A stretch of DNA of 64,000 nt from Phytophthora colocasiae (GCA_018806915.1 JAGKQI010000105.1:868001-932000); one strand, 5' to 3'. Shown: positions 14,543 to 25,674, counted from the stretch's first letter. Numbers and translations are program-made. The notes: generated by a model from the sequence alone, not told the origin.

Positions 14543-14704
14543 GTTCCTTTTGAACATCTTGGCTTTCAGCCATTGCGTCACGCACACGGCGTAAGACGCT
14601 AAGCGTCGTCGAGAGGAAGTCATCCACTTGCTTACGAACAGTAAGAGGGCTGACATCAGCTAGCTCGGAGTCGAGCGACGGCACAGCCTCTCCCCCACTA
14701 AGCC
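14543..14704 (-). pseudogene. Unit U5, left fragment: integrase C-terminal end
   Basis: This is the 3' end of an array unit, cut after AAGCC at 14704 by insertion of A1. It continues at 22737, where the same sequence resumes after the duplicated AAGCC. It encodes the degenerate tail after the IN core (SELADVSPLTVRKQVDDF type) up to the unit junction at 14542. Confidence 0.85.
14700..14704. repeat. Left TSD (AAGCC) of Gypsy element A1
   Basis: AAGCC immediately precedes the LTR end (TGCAGCGG on the plus strand). The same 5 bp follows the other LTR at 22732-22736. The uninterrupted units read ACTAAGCCCGAG here, so the empty site is known. Confidence 0.9.
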
Positions 14705-15102
14705 TGCAGCGGGGCTGCGTAGGTGTGCACGGCACAGAGGAAGTTGGGTTGACTCGTAGAGTCCTGCTTGCAAGGCACTAGCCTTCGGTTCTATACAAGA
14801 ACCAAGTAGTCCACTAAATACGGGACTCTCACAATCAGTGTCCCTATAATAAAGCATACACTAATGTATATAAAATGCAAACTGATTTTTGTTTATTTTG
14901 TTGCCCTAATCTGAATCCGCCGTGGATTTAGTATCTAACATACTAAATCTAATCAAATAATGTGTAAAACTCTGAGGCAGGGTAACATCCAGCAACTGGC
15001 TACATGTGTGACGTGTGAAACACTATGTGTTGTACACGGATCTGTGACTTGTGACCTGGATCGACGGTGTATACCACACCTATTGTAGCCAAGGCGCGCA
15101 GC
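14705..15102 (-). repeat. 3' LTR of Gypsy A1, end altered
   Basis: Homologous to the LTR at 22317-22731 from TGCAGCGG to about GGCGCGCAGC, but the last 19 bp (to the GTTACA end) are missing. Sequence matching array units appears instead. Short tracts such as TCCGCCGTGG (14916) and ATCGACGGTGT (15060) inside the LTR are absent from the sister LTR and present in array units at the colinear position. It also contains the inverted repeat around ATACTAAAT. Confidence 0.8.
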
Positions 15103-16701
15103 TCAACAAAGACCACAACGCCCGTGTTACCTGCCGTATCCTTCGGCAGGCCAAACCGTGGATACGGGTATCTACAACTGTAGACAGGCAACTGCCTTGT
15201 CAAGGCCTGTCATGCCGGCAACTTTCCGATAAAAGGAAATCTCTCAACGAGGTGCGCGGTGCGCTGGCTCAACGAAGCTTGTACATTCTTCAATTCTCCG
15301 CAGTACATGGAGCCAACCGCTCCTGAGGTGTCCAGTGACCAGGCGTCTACGCTGTCAGCGCCTCAGCGCTTTCCGGTCTGAGCCTCGGCTCCTCAACAAC
15401 TCTCCGATTCAGGTATTTCGCGTGCTGGTCTCGCCTTCGCTACGGGCGATGTTCAAGGCCAGCCCGACGTGACAGAGTGGTAGCGGTGGCTCACCCTTCG
15501 AGTACGACAGCGTCGCCGACGCGCGACCCACGTCGCTCTCCTACAGAGGAAGGCGAGGTCGAAGTGGACTACGAGGGGTCGGGCGACGTGATAAAGCGTC
15601 AGCAGGACGTCTCTGCTCCTGCGAGCCCTCGAAGTTATACTCCGACCCGATCTGAGCTGCGCTCTCCACGCGATCGACTGCGTCGGTGCTCAATTCCTCG
15701 GCAGCTGCGGCGGCCAATCCGTTCGGAGGGACAATTGAGCCTCGAATTTGCTCGAGCGCGTTGCGCGCAACCACCGCTTGTCCTGGATGCTCGCGATGAG
15801 CCAGAGTCACTCAAGGAGTCGCAATGACGCGATCACCAGCCCTCTGGATTGAGGCACGAGGCTTCCCTGAGCGGTGCTACCGATGGCAAGTCACGTCGAC
15901 GACGATGAACGGGACATCGTGGGGACTTCGTCGCGGCGCGACTACGGCTTCGAGCCTCGCGACCCTACGAGCAGGTGAAGCAGTTGATGGCGCAGCCAAA
16001 CCTGCATCGTAAGGAGTTACGCCATAGGCAATCAGCGTAGTTCCGCATGTACGGTGGCTGAGTTGGACTCAGCCCAGCGACAGGGCTCCATGAGCGTTTC
16101 CTGGTTCAAGGAACCCACGCAGGTGTGCACCTTTCGCCGAGTATCGGCAACGCTTAGATAAGCAACGGCGACGGGAGTCTGTGCCTCCAGATGAGGACTT
16201 ATCCACTCCTGCTCCAAACCGGAGAGACCACCCGGGACTACATGGTCCATGTGGCCACCTGGGCCAGTCTTGCCGTGAAGCTCGCGTCGTTTGACCGTCG
16301 CTCATGGAGTACGTCTGCGCCGAGGTGGACGTCCGCCTCGAACAACTGCGTCACTCTTCCAGTACGCGAAGATACGCGTGCGGCCCGGCCGCTTTCCTCG
16401 TCACACGACGGCAGTGGCTCCGCCTCTCAGGCCACCTATCCACAGCTGATAGGATGCTCCCTTCAGTCTCCGAGGAGACTCGCTGGCTATGCCAGCCGTG
16501 TTGGACAGAACCTGAGCTCGGCTGCTAGAATCCGTCAGCGGCTTCTCACACTAGTGGTGAGAAGCGGGTGTCGACCAGTGGTCGACCTCAGGCCCCTTCA
16601 GGCGCCCCGATCTTCGCGATCAAAAGCGTCCGACGTCAGAGGCAGTCCTGCCTCGGTCAGGACCCTTCAAACTCCACGAGTTTCCTTGGGACATGAATAT
16701 C

Positions 16702-16800
16702 CATACGCCACTTCACCAGATACTGGTTTTGGCTACGGTGGCGACGCCGCGCCATCAGGCGCTCCACGTGGTGGGGAGTCCCCTGCTCATCGAGCAACGG
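16702..16800 (-). pseudogene. Chromodomain remnant of Gypsy A1
   Basis: The minus-strand frame reads LLDEQG, HHVERLMARRR and NQYLVKWR, the start of a chromodomain of the kind fused to integrase in chromoviruses, where it targets integration to chromatin. The frame is lost just after KWR, where the mosaic tract begins. The array units lack this region. Confidence 0.7.
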
Positions 16801-17067
16801 CGGAGAGGCCGATTCAGGCTGCGGAACGCCGTACTCGATGAGTGTGACGAGCGCTGTTGTCGCATCGCGCCTGGTACCAACTCGATCCTCGATCGGTACT
16901 CTCGGAGTCAGACTCGGCAGTCGTCTTCAAAGGGAACGTCGAGTGTTTGGCATTCCGCATGCCGTCTCGCTCCATCAACCCGTGTATGGAGATATTGAAA
17001 GCCCTCCGGATGCGCTTGGCTCGAAGGTCACTCATGACTGACTGCTCGCTCTGCACCAGCAGGAGCT

Positions 17068-17349
17068 TCAGCTCGCTGAGTTGCGACGAGTCCAGGTGAC
17101 GTGCTGCTGCAGATGACAAGTTTCGGCCTGGGCACGTGTCGTCGGTGCCAGCGCCTCAGCGCGCTCACCCGGTCGGGAGTCCCGATATGGCTTAAGCAAG
17201 CCGACGTAGAACACCAGGTGTGTTCGCATCCGCTTTGGCAAGTCAAGCGTGTATGAGGCCCTTCTTGGCCACGACCGCAACGCTGGTCCGATGAAACGCG
17301 GACGATTTCGTGGGCTTAAAGACATTTGACACTGCATGTGTAGCGTCAA
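17068..17349 (-). pseudogene. Integrase C-terminal GPY/F-like region of Gypsy A1
   Basis: The minus-strand frame reads PRFIGPALRSW, YTLDLPKRMRTH and FYVGLLKPYRD, the conserved tail of chromovirus integrase that links the catalytic core to the chromodomain. It lies between the IN core and the chromodomain remnant, as expected, and confirms that the interleaved sequence is the real element 3' end. Confidence 0.75.
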
Positions 17350-17437
17350 CAGGACTTCTTAGCGTTTAATAAAACCTGGTCACCGACCTTAAATTCCCCC
17401 ACATTGCTTCTACCTTTTGTATCCGCTTGTTCCTTCT

Positions 17438-19918
17438 GAACGTCTTGGCTTTCAGCCATCGCGTCACGTACACGGCGTAATACGCTCAATCTCACCGAGA
17501 GGAAGTCATCGACTTGTTTACGCACAGCAGAGAGGGCTGAAAATCAGCAAGCTCGAGTCGAGCGACGGCACGGCCTCTCCCCACCAAGCCCAAGGCTACC
17601 GCGTGGCGGGTAGGCAGAACGCGCGGTGCGCAAGGCCGTTCACGTAGAACAGGGTGAAGCCTGTCGAGGCATGCACCGCGTTGTTCATGGAGAACTCAAC
17701 GAGAGGGCATAGCGCTCCAACGCTTCGGCGTTTCAGCGCATACGCTGCGGAGGATGTCCTCAGGAACGCGGTTCGCGCGTTCCAGTCTGACCATCGGTCT
17801 GCGGATGATCCGCCGTGGACATGTCAGTCGAGTGCCCAGCACCTTGAGACGGACGTCCAGAAGTGACCCGTGAAGCGGGGATCTCGATCCGAGACAATGG
17901 TCTCTGGCAGCCCATGCTGGCGGAAGACCCGATCGATAAAGATCGTCGCTGTACCAGCACCATCGACGGTGTCCGGCACAGCCGCTAGATGAGCCATCTT
18001 GCTCAGACGGTCAACAAAGACCACAACGCCCGTGTTGCCTGCCGTATCCTTCGGCAGGCCAAACACAAAGTCCATACTTATGGACTGCCAACACCCAGAG
18101 GGTACAGGTAAGCTCGCCAAAACGCTGCCGCATGCGGCGAGGGTTTAACCCGCTGACACGTCTCGCACGTGCGCACGTATGTGCTGACCCACTTGTACAT
18201 CTTCGGCCACCAGTACATGGAGCTCACCGAGCCGTACGTCTTCTCGCGACCGAGGTGGCCGCCTGTGGGTGTGTCGTGAGCCTCATAGAGGATACAGTAC
18301 TTCAGATCCTCATCGTGAGGAACTACCACTCGTGGTGGGTCATCCTGACCCGTGCTGTAGTACAGCAGACCGCCTTCCAGGCTGTAGCGTTGGAGTCTCG
18401 CCTTTAGGCGTCGTGACAGAGTCACCTTTGAGTCTTTAAACTCATCGCTCCCCAGAGCTTGGAGCAACGCGACACAAGAGTCGTCCTGAGCGTACGCTGC
18501 TCGAACCATGTCCGTCACGGACGACGTCACCGAGGTGGCATGAGATAACTCATAGTCCGGGCGACGTGATAAAGCGTCAGCGAGGACGTTCTGCCTGCCA
18601 GGCTTGTACTTCACCTCGAAGTTATACTCCGCAAAGAAGGAGAGCCATCGGGCCATCCTCTGCGAGAGGTGAGGCGACTGCGTCGCTGTGCGTAGTGACG
18701 CATGATCCGTGTAGATCACAAACGGCTTGGAGCCGAGCAGGTGAACCCTGAATTTGACGAGAGCGTACTTCATCGCAAGTAGCTCCTTGTCATGAACTGG
18801 ATAGTTCTTCTCAGCAGCCTTGAGCTGTCGCGACTCAAACGCAATGACGCGTTCGCGCCCTTCGGCGTCCGCTTGTAGCAAAGCACTGCCGATGGCAAAG
18901 TCAGAGGCGTCACAGACGACGATGAACGGACGATCGGGGTCTGGCAGCGCCAGTATCGGTGCCTGAAGCAGGCTATCCTTGATACAAGTGAACGCATTCT
19001 CGTGCTCGGCACGCCATACCCATTCGGCATCCTTCTTAAGGAGATCCGTCAGTGGCCGAGCCAACTCAGCGTAGTTCTCGCTGTACTTGTGCAAGTAGTT
19101 GGACAAGCCCAGCCACTTACGCAAGTCCTTCTGGTTCAAGGGAACCGGCCAATCCACAATGGCCTTGACCTTTGCTGGATCAGCACGAAGGCCATGCTTC
19201 CCAATGAAGCACCCTAGGAAGGGGATTTCTTCCGCGCCAAAGACGCACTTGTCCGCGTTGGCGTACAGCTTGTTCGTGCGCATGCACTCGAGCACAGCTC
19301 TCACGTGTTCCACGTGCACCTCAACGTCAGTCTTGCCGTGTTCGGCCTGACTGTGGACGAACACGTCGTCAAAGTACGTTTGTGCGAATGCCCGCAGGGG
19401 CCTGAACAACTGCGTCACTAGACGATTGAACGTTGTAGGCGCGTTCGACAGCCCTTGGGCATGACGATCCACTCCCAGAGCATACCGCTCGGTGCTCACC
19501 GCTGTAAGCGGAATATCACTGGCTCGCATGAGCATCTGATAGTACCCATCGACTAAGTCGAGCGCACTGTACATGGTGCAGCCCACCGTGTTGTTCTGAA
19601 GAACATCCTTCCTAGGAATCGGCGTCTGCGCCGGAATCGTGGCAGCGTTGAGCTTGTTAAAAGCGTGAACGATACGCCACTTGCCATTCAGCTTTCTGAC
19701 ACAGAACGTTGGCGCGGAATGCGGAGACTTGCTCTCGCGCACGAGACCACCGCGTGCTTCGCCTGGAAGAAGGCGTCAATGACGTCGCATTGCTCTTTAG
19801 GAAGAGGCCACTGTCGGGTCACGCAGTACTTAGTTCCGGGAACTAAGTCGATCTCATGACGAACGCCTCGGTCAGGAGGCAGTTCCACTCGGTGGTTCCT
19901 TCGTGACAACGTCTCCAT
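17438..19918 (-). pseudogene. Gypsy A1 pol: RT, RNase H, integrase
   Basis: The 5' part (19918-19688) reads PPDRGVRHEIDLVPGTKY and RQWPLPKEQ. A 554-codon frame (19742-18078) then covers RT (SPHSAPTF, YSALDLVDGYYQ, YFDDVFVHS), RNase H (CDASDF, ELLAMKYAL, TDHAS) and the integrase zinc finger (H-H, CETC). The integrase core follows in shifted frames (18120-17824, 17963-17760) with MDFVFG, SDRDPRF and HPQTDGQT. A short out-of-frame patch follows STE (19495). It retains the about 120-bp RT segment that every array unit has lost. Confidence 0.85.
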
Positions 19919-20719
19919 ATTCCTTCAGCAAGGAGTGGAAGGGATCCGAGGGATTCTTGAGGATCTCCGATCCACTCCTGGCGTTCAACGCCTTCTTGAC
20001 TTCGGCCAAGACGGACCCGTCAACGAGGGACGACGAGTTTAACTCCTCCTCAGGTCGAACGATGACCACCTCGGCGAATTCGCCAGCCTTCAAGGCATCG
20101 CCAAAGTCGGCGAAGGACATCTCTTCTAGCTCAAGGAGCTTGTCAACACTTGGCAAGTCGTCCAGCAGGACACTGACTTCGGCACTACCGAAAACTCAAT
20201 CAAACATATTTTATAGCTGCCCACAGCCCTCCGGTGCGTCGGCACTTTACGTCACGGATGACTCAGACGCAGAGCGTCTCGCCCGAAGGGCCTTACGACG
20301 TCTTCGCCTGGCCGAAGATCGTCTACTCGACAGAGTACGTGCCGTCGCACAAGTTTCGGCCTCTCTCGGCCCAGTGTCAGGGACACTCAGCGATCCACTC
20401 GGTCGACGACCGATGCCGCTCAGCGGAGTACGTGCCGCTGCACAATCAATGACCGTAACAGGTCAGTGTCAGAGACACTCAGCGATCGACTTGGTCACGA
20501 CCAGTATCACTCGACGGAGTACGTGCCGCCCCACAGTTCACGGCGCTGGTAAGGCCCGATGCCATCGGCATCCAGTGACGATCCATGACCGGCGTCACTC
20601 GGGTTACGTGAGCTTTGCCCACACGTTGACTCACTGCCAACCAGCGCTATGCGCTCAACAGAACTGCGATCCTCGCACTCCGGTGCTGTCCACTAACTCG
20701 GACACACCGACTTCCAGCA
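19872..20719 (-). pseudogene. Gypsy A1 protease-RT linker
   Basis: The linker holds imperfect repeats of an ARTP/SLSVSD-type segment (20300-20560) and an acidic pre-RT stretch (20156-19872: MSFADFGDALKAGEF, EEELNSSSL, EILKNPSDPF). This part is also present in each array unit. The 5' end of the unit maps near 20735-20750 of this element, at the end of the protease. Confidence 0.75.
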
Positions 20720-21190
20720 TCATTGCCGACTCGGCTCGATGCTCGCCGCCAATAGCGCTTCTGCTTCCCTAGCAGAGGTGGGTTCATGACTCGCCAAAGC
20801 TCCACTAGGAGAGAAGTGCGTAGCACCTAAGGTCTTCGACCTCCAGTCGATCCATGGCTCGTGGCGCTCCAGCCACGCCATACCAAGGATGAGGTCGTAC
20901 CTCGAATCCAGGTCCAAGACCAAGCAGCGTTCCACGCTGTCGAAGTCAGGAACTTCAGCCGTAGGTCCATCGGGACCTTGGCTGCCGTGACACGGACGCC
21001 CGTCGCTAGACGGACAGTGACGGTGTCACCTCTTCGCGCTCGAAGCGCCTCAGCATATTGCTGACTACCCTCAACGGTGGAGCGTCTGACGTAGTTGCCA
21101 GACGCTCCTGAATCGATCAACACGATCCACGGCTTCTCGAAGCCCTTCACGTCCACATGGACGACCAGCAAGCCCTGCTTGCTCACGTTC
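20720..21190 (-). pseudogene. Gypsy A1 retropepsin-like aspartic protease
   Basis: The frame 21186-20827 reads VLIDSGASGNYVRR, the active-site motif of retroviral-type aspartic proteases, followed by TVTVRLATGVRVT. The second half continues in another frame (20935-20720: LVLDLDSRYDLILGMAWLERHEPWIDW), the conserved flap-to-C-terminal region. A 1-bp shift near 20930 separates the halves. It would cleave Gag-Pol. The first codon of the frame is GTG, consistent with expression only as a fusion. Confidence 0.8.
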
Positions 21191-21262
21191 CGTGTTCAAG
21201 AGCACGGAGCTCTTCGGGGCTGAGCCCCAGTGCCTCTCACGCACTGCAGAACTCAGTTCTTC

Positions 21263-21304
21263 CCCAGTAGACCGCCCCGCGTCTACTGGGAGCCGTCGTT
21301 TCCC
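21263..21304 (-). promoter_or_regulatory. Gag-pol -1 frameshift cassette of Gypsy A1
   Basis: On the minus strand, slippery heptamer G_GGA_AAC (21304-21298) is in the gag frame. A 7-nt spacer follows, then a 10-bp stem CCCAGTAGAC / GTCTACTGGG (arms 21281-21290 and 21263-21272) with loop GCGGGGCG. The gag stop TAG lies in the 5' arm. After a -1 shift the frame reads on (RETTAPS) toward the protease, although A1 has later indels. Gypsy C has the same layout at 59713-59754. Confidence 0.7.
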
Positions 21305-21489
21305 TGGGCAGAGCCCAAAGCGGGACCCGCGACAGGGTTGCGGCCATTCTGGCCGGCGCGCTCTTTGCGCAGAGGGCAGTTGGGCCTCAGGTGTGTGGGA
21401 CTACCACACGTGTAGCACCGACGAGTGCTCATACGCTGCACCGCAGCTCGTAGCTCAGCTACCTCATCTTCAGCATAGCTGAGGTCCAT
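21283..21489 (-). pseudogene. Gypsy A1 Gag C-terminal zinc knuckle
   Basis: The frame contains CYTCGSPTHLRPNC, a CX2CX4HX4C nucleic-acid-binding knuckle that packages element RNA, and ends NDGSQ then TAG. A frameshift separates it from the Gag body upstream (higher coordinates). Confidence 0.8.
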
Positions 21490-21568
21490 GGGTTCGGGTC
21501 CCCGGACCCTGTGCTATTAGCACCGACCCTCGACAACTTAAAAGTTGTGTTCAGCATTCAATGCCACG

Positions 21569-22265
21569 CTAACAGCGTCCTCGAAGGTGCGAGGATTCTG
21601 ACGGAATGCCTCCCGTCCTGGCCACGCCAGCTCTCAGACCTTCCATGAAGATAGTCACAGTGACCACCTCAGGTAGAGGATCGGCAGCCATGCCGGCAAT
21701 GAGCGATGCGCAGCTCTTGAACATAGTCCACCAGGTCCTTCTTGCCCTGTCGGCAAGCGAGGAAGCGTGACCGCACGCGATACGCCTGGTTAGGTGGAGC
21801 AAATACTTGCGTAAGTTTGGCCTTAAGCTCACCCCAGAGTGGGAAGGCCATTTCTACCGACGTCCCAGACGTCAAGGCCCATTCTCGTGCTCGACCTTCG
21901 AGCTTAGAGATGGCGAACGCCACGCGTTGGCCTTCCAACTGGAGCATAGCGGCCCCCCATGGCCATCTCGACCTCTCGGGTCCACAATAGGAGGTTCTCT
22001 CGCTTCGTGCCCGTGAAAGGTCTTCACGCTGAGCGTGACGGGCTTGGATTCTCGGAGCGGGATTAACTCCTTTTACATTCCGCTGAATGTGCTCAACGAG
22101 AGCGTTCTCGTACGAGGCAAATGCCTCCAGGCGCGCGTTGACGGCCTCCGGCCCTTGAGACGCAAGGTGCGCCATACCTTCAGGGCCCAGCAAGGACGTA
22201 AGCTTGTTAAGCGTGTCCCGCTGACTCGGAGTCAAGTGAGCGTATGCTTCTGGCTCCATTCTCAC
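21569..22265 (-). pseudogene. Gypsy A1 Gag (capsid region)
   Basis: The frame 22265-21669 opens with GTG just before ATG at 22259 and reads EPEAYAHLTPSQRDTL, then the retrotransposon Gag core ([48 protein letters not shown]). The end lies in another frame (21832-21569: PEVVTVTIFMEGLRAGVART). Gag forms the virus-like particle. Frameshifts near 21700 and 21990-22060 break it. Confidence 0.8.
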
Positions 22266-22296
22266 AGAGAAACAGTCTTCAACTCAGGAGTTGGAT

Positions 22297-22314
22297 TGAC
22301 TACAAGTGCTACCA
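22297..22314 (-). other. Primer binding site of Gypsy A1
   Basis: The minus strand reads TGGTAGCACTTGTAGTCA three nt after the 5' LTR end. The first 10 nt are identical in Gypsy C. TGGTAGCA could pair with a tRNA ending TGCTACCA. The tRNA is not identified. Confidence 0.65.
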
Positions 22315-22316
22315 GA

Positions 22317-22731
22317 TGCAGCGGGGCTGCGTAGGTGTGCACGGCACAGAGAGAAGTTGGGTTGACTCGTAGAGTCCCTGCTTGCAAGGCACTAGCCTTC
22401 GGTTCTATACAAGAACCAAGTAGTCCACTAAATACGGGACTCTCACAATCAAGTGTCCCTATAATAAAGGAACTAACACTAATTATGTAAAATGCAAACT
22501 GATTTTTATTTATTTTATTGCCCTAATCCTGAATGTAACGGATTTAGTATCTAACATACTAAATCCTAATCAAATGTAATGTGTGGCTCTGAGCTAACAG
22601 CCAGCAACTGGCTACATGTGTGACGTGTGAGAAACACTATGTGTTGTACACAGATCTGTGACTTGTGACCTGGATGGTGTATACCACACCTATTGTAGCC
22701 AAGGCGCGCAGCGCCGTGTAACCCCGTTACA
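22317..22731 (-). repeat. 5' LTR of Gypsy A1
   Basis: 415 bp. On the minus strand it starts TGTAACGGGGTTACACGG and ends GCTGCA. It contains a 10-bp-arm inverted repeat (GATTTAGTAT / ATACTAAATC, near 22540). The frame of unit U5 runs into it from the right by accident. Confidence 0.88.
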
Positions 22732-22736
22732 AAGCC
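22732..22736. repeat. Right TSD (AAGCC) of Gypsy element A1
   Basis: It matches 14700-14704. Beyond it array unit U5 resumes exactly where it stopped. Confidence 0.9.
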
Positions 22737-25674
22737 CGAGCCACCGCGTGGCGGAGTGAGCGGGACGCGCGGATGCGCAAGGCCGTTCACGTAGAACGGG
22801 GTGAAGCCTGTCGAGGCATGCACCGCGTTGTTCATTGAGAACTCAACGAGAGGGAGCATAGCGCTCCAACGCTTCGGCGTTTCAGCGCATACGCTGCGGA
22901 GGATGTCCTCCAGGACGCGATTCGCGCGCTCAGTCTGACCATCGGTCTGCGGATGATCCGCCGTGGACATGTCCAGTCGAGTGCCAAGCACCTTAAAGAC
23001 GGACGTCCAGAAGTGACCCGTGAAACGGGGGTCTCGATCCGAGACAATGGTCTCTGGCAGCCCATGCTGGCGGAAGACCCGATCGATAAAGATCGTCGCT
23101 GTACCAGCGCCATCGACGGTGTCCGGCACAGCCGCTAGGTGAGCCATCTTGCTCAGACGGTCAACAAAGACCACAACGCCCGTGTTGCCTGCCGTATCCT
23201 TCGGCAGGCCAAACACAAAGTCCATACTTATGGATTGCCAACACCCAGAGGGTACAGGCAAGCTCTCCAAAGGCGCTGCCGCATGCGGCGAGGGTTTAAC
23301 CCGCTGACACGTCTCGCACATGCGCACGTATGTGCTAACCCACTTGTACATCTTCGGCCACCAGTACATGGAGCTCACCGAGCTGTAGGTCTTCTCGCGA
23401 CCGAGGTGGCCGCTTGCGGGCGTGTCGTGAGCCTCATAGAGGATACGATACTTCAGGTCCTCAACGTGAGGAACCACACGTGGTGGGTCATTCCGACCCG
23501 TGCTGTAGTACAGCAGACCGCCTTCCAGGCTATAGCGTTGGAGTCTCGCCTTTAGGCGTCGTGACAGAGTCACCTTCGAGTCCTTAAACTCATCGCTCCC
23601 TAGAGCTTGAAGCAGCGCGACACAAGAGTCGTCCTGAGCGTACGCTGCTCGAACCATGTCCGTCACGGACGACGTCACCGAGGTGACATGAGATAACTCA
23701 TAGTCCGGGCGACGTGATAAAGCGTCAGCGAGGACGTTCTGCCTGCCAGGCTTGTACTTCACCTCGAAGTTATACTCCGCAAAGAAGGAGGCCATCGGGC
23801 CATCCTCTGCGAGAGGTGAAGGCGACTGCGTCGCTGTGCGTAGTGACGCATGATCCGTGTAGATCACAAACGGCTTGGAGCCGAGCAGGTGAACCCTGAA
23901 TTTGACGAGAGCGTACTTCATCGCAAGTAGCTCCTTGTCATGAACTGGATAGTTCTTCTCAGCAGCCTTGAGCTGCCGAGACTCAAACGCAATGACGCGT
24001 TCGCGCCCGTCGGCGTCCGTTTGTAGCAAAGCACTACCGATGGCAAAGTCCGAGGCGTCACAGACGACGATGAACGGACGATCGGGGTCTGGCAACGCCA
24101 GTATCGGTGCCTGAAGCAGGCTATCCTTGATACGAGTGAACGCACTCTCGTGCTCAGCACGCCATACCCATTCGGCATCCTTCTTAAGGAGATCCGACAG
24201 TGGCCGAGCCAACTCAGCGTAGTTCTCGCTGTACTTGTGCAAGTAGTTGGACAAGCCCAGCCACTTACGCAAGTCCTTCTGGTTCAAGGGAACCGGCCAG
24301 TCCACAATGGCCTTGACCTTTGCTGGATCAGCACGAAGGCCATGCTTCCCAATGAAGCACCCTAGGAAAGGGATTTCTTCCGCGCCAAAGACGCACTTGT
24401 CCGCGTTGGCGTACAACTTGTTCGTGCGCATGCACTCGAGCACAGCTCGCACGTGTTCCACGTGCACCTCGACGTCAGTCTTGCCGTGTTCGGCCTGACT
24501 GTGGACGAACACGTCGTCAAAGTACGTCTGGGCGAATGCCCGCAGGGGCCTGAACAACTGCGTCACTAGACGATTGAACGTTGTAGGCGCATTCGACAGC
24601 CCTTGGGCATGACGATCCACTCCCAGAGCATACCGCTGTAAGCGGAATATCACTGGCTCCCATGAGCAGCTGATAGTAGCCATCGACTAAGTCGAGCGCA
24701 CTGTACGGTGCAGCCCACCGTGTTGTTCTGAAGAACATCCTTCCTAGGAATCGGCGTCTGCGCCGGAATCGTGGCAGCGTTGAGCTTGTTAAAAGCGTGA
24801 ACGATACGCCACTTGCCACTGCCGGGTCACGCAGTATTTAGTTCCGGGAACTAAGTCGATCTCGTGACGAACGCCTCGGTCAGGAGGCAGTTCCACTCGG
24901 TGGTTCCTTCGAGACAACGTCTCCATATCCCTTCAGCAAGGAGTAGAAGGGATCCGAGGAATTTTGAGGATCTCGATCCACTCCTGGCGTTCAACGCCTT
25001 CTTGACCTCGGCCAAGACGGACTCGTCAACGAGGGACGATGAGTTTAACTCCTCTTCAGGTCGGACGATGACCACCTCGGCGAGTTCGCCAGCCTTCAAG
25101 GCATCGCCAAACTCGGCGAAGGACATCTCCTCTAGCTAAGGAGCTTGTCAACACTCGGCAGTTCGTCCAGCAGGATGCTGCCTTCGGCGCTGCCGTCCAC
25201 TCCATCAACCAGAGTGTATAGCTGCCCACAGCCCTCCTGTGCGTTGGCACTCGACGTCACGGATGACTCAGACGCAGAGCGTCTCGCCCAAAGGGCCTTA
25301 CGACGTCGTCGTCTAGCCGACGAACGTCCACTCGACGGAGTACGTGCCGTCGCACAAGTTTCGGCCTCTCTCGGCCCAGTGTCAGAGACACTCAGCGATC
25401 CACTCGGTCGATGACCGATGTCGCTCAGCGGAGTACGTGCCGCTGCACAACCAATGACCGTAGCTGGTCCAATGTCAGAGACATTCAGCGATCTACTTGG
25501 TCCACGACCAGCAACGCTCGGCGGAGTACGTGCCGCCCCACAGGGATTACGTGGGCTCTGCCTACACGTTGCCTCACTGTCAACCAGCGCTACGCGCTCA
25601 ACAGGACTGTGGTCCTCGCACTCGGTGGTGACCACTAACTCGGACACACCGACTTCCAGCATCATAGGCTCGAT
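22737..25674 (-). pseudogene. Unit U5, right part: Gypsy A pol fragment
   Basis: This is the body of the unit interrupted by A1. A 705-codon frame (24683-22566) covers RT after the founder deletions, RNase H and integrase with the full DDE. Its last about 60 codons are read from the A1 LTR and are not element protein. A compensating indel pair near 23790-23820 gives a short wrong stretch (SPSPLAEDGP) in RNase H. The pre-RT part has its own frameshift near 24965. It keeps the 9-bp linker segment. Confidence 0.86.

Larger units (their letters stand above)
15103..17437 (-). other. Colinear mosaic of A1 3' sequence and array sequence
   Basis: Short exact matches to array units (10-50 bp) alternate with unrelated sequence, in the same order and nearly the same spacing as in an array unit (2755-5270). 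Examples are TCAACAAAGACC at 15103, GGGCGACGTGATAAAGCG at 15581, CCGATGGCAA at 15881, GAACAACTGCGTCACT at 16340 and ACAAGTTTCGGCCT at 17116. The non-matching parts include the true element tail (IN end and chromodomain on the minus strand). No intact long frame exists. It is most easily explained as a consensus built from two different sequences, less likely by gene conversion. Confidence 0.7.
14705..22731 (-). mobile_element. Gypsy A1: full-length Ty3/Gypsy element (degenerate) inserted into the array
   Basis: About 8.0 kb with LTRs at both ends (22317-22731 upstream, 14705-15102 downstream on the minus strand) and TSD AAGCC. Order on the minus strand: 5' LTR, primer binding site, gag, zinc knuckle, frameshift cassette, protease, long linker, RT, RNase H, integrase, GPY/F-like tail, chromodomain remnant, 3' LTR. 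Unlike the array units it keeps the RT fingers region (SPHSAPTF), so it comes from a different, less damaged copy. Several frameshifts make it non-autonomous. Its 3' third is a mosaic with array sequence. Confidence 0.9.

Noticed and set aside
1..14704. CRISPR array or classical satellite
   Set aside because: The period is about 3.1 kb with retrotransposon pol content. There are no short repeats with unique spacers.
15477..16841. Plus-strand open frames of 116 and 216 codons in the mosaic
   Set aside because: They have no recognisable motifs. The region is a mixture of two sequences, so frames there cannot be trusted.
22566..22736. C-terminal extension of the 705-codon U5 frame
   Set aside because: The last about 60 codons are read from the A1 LTR and its TSD, a chance fusion.
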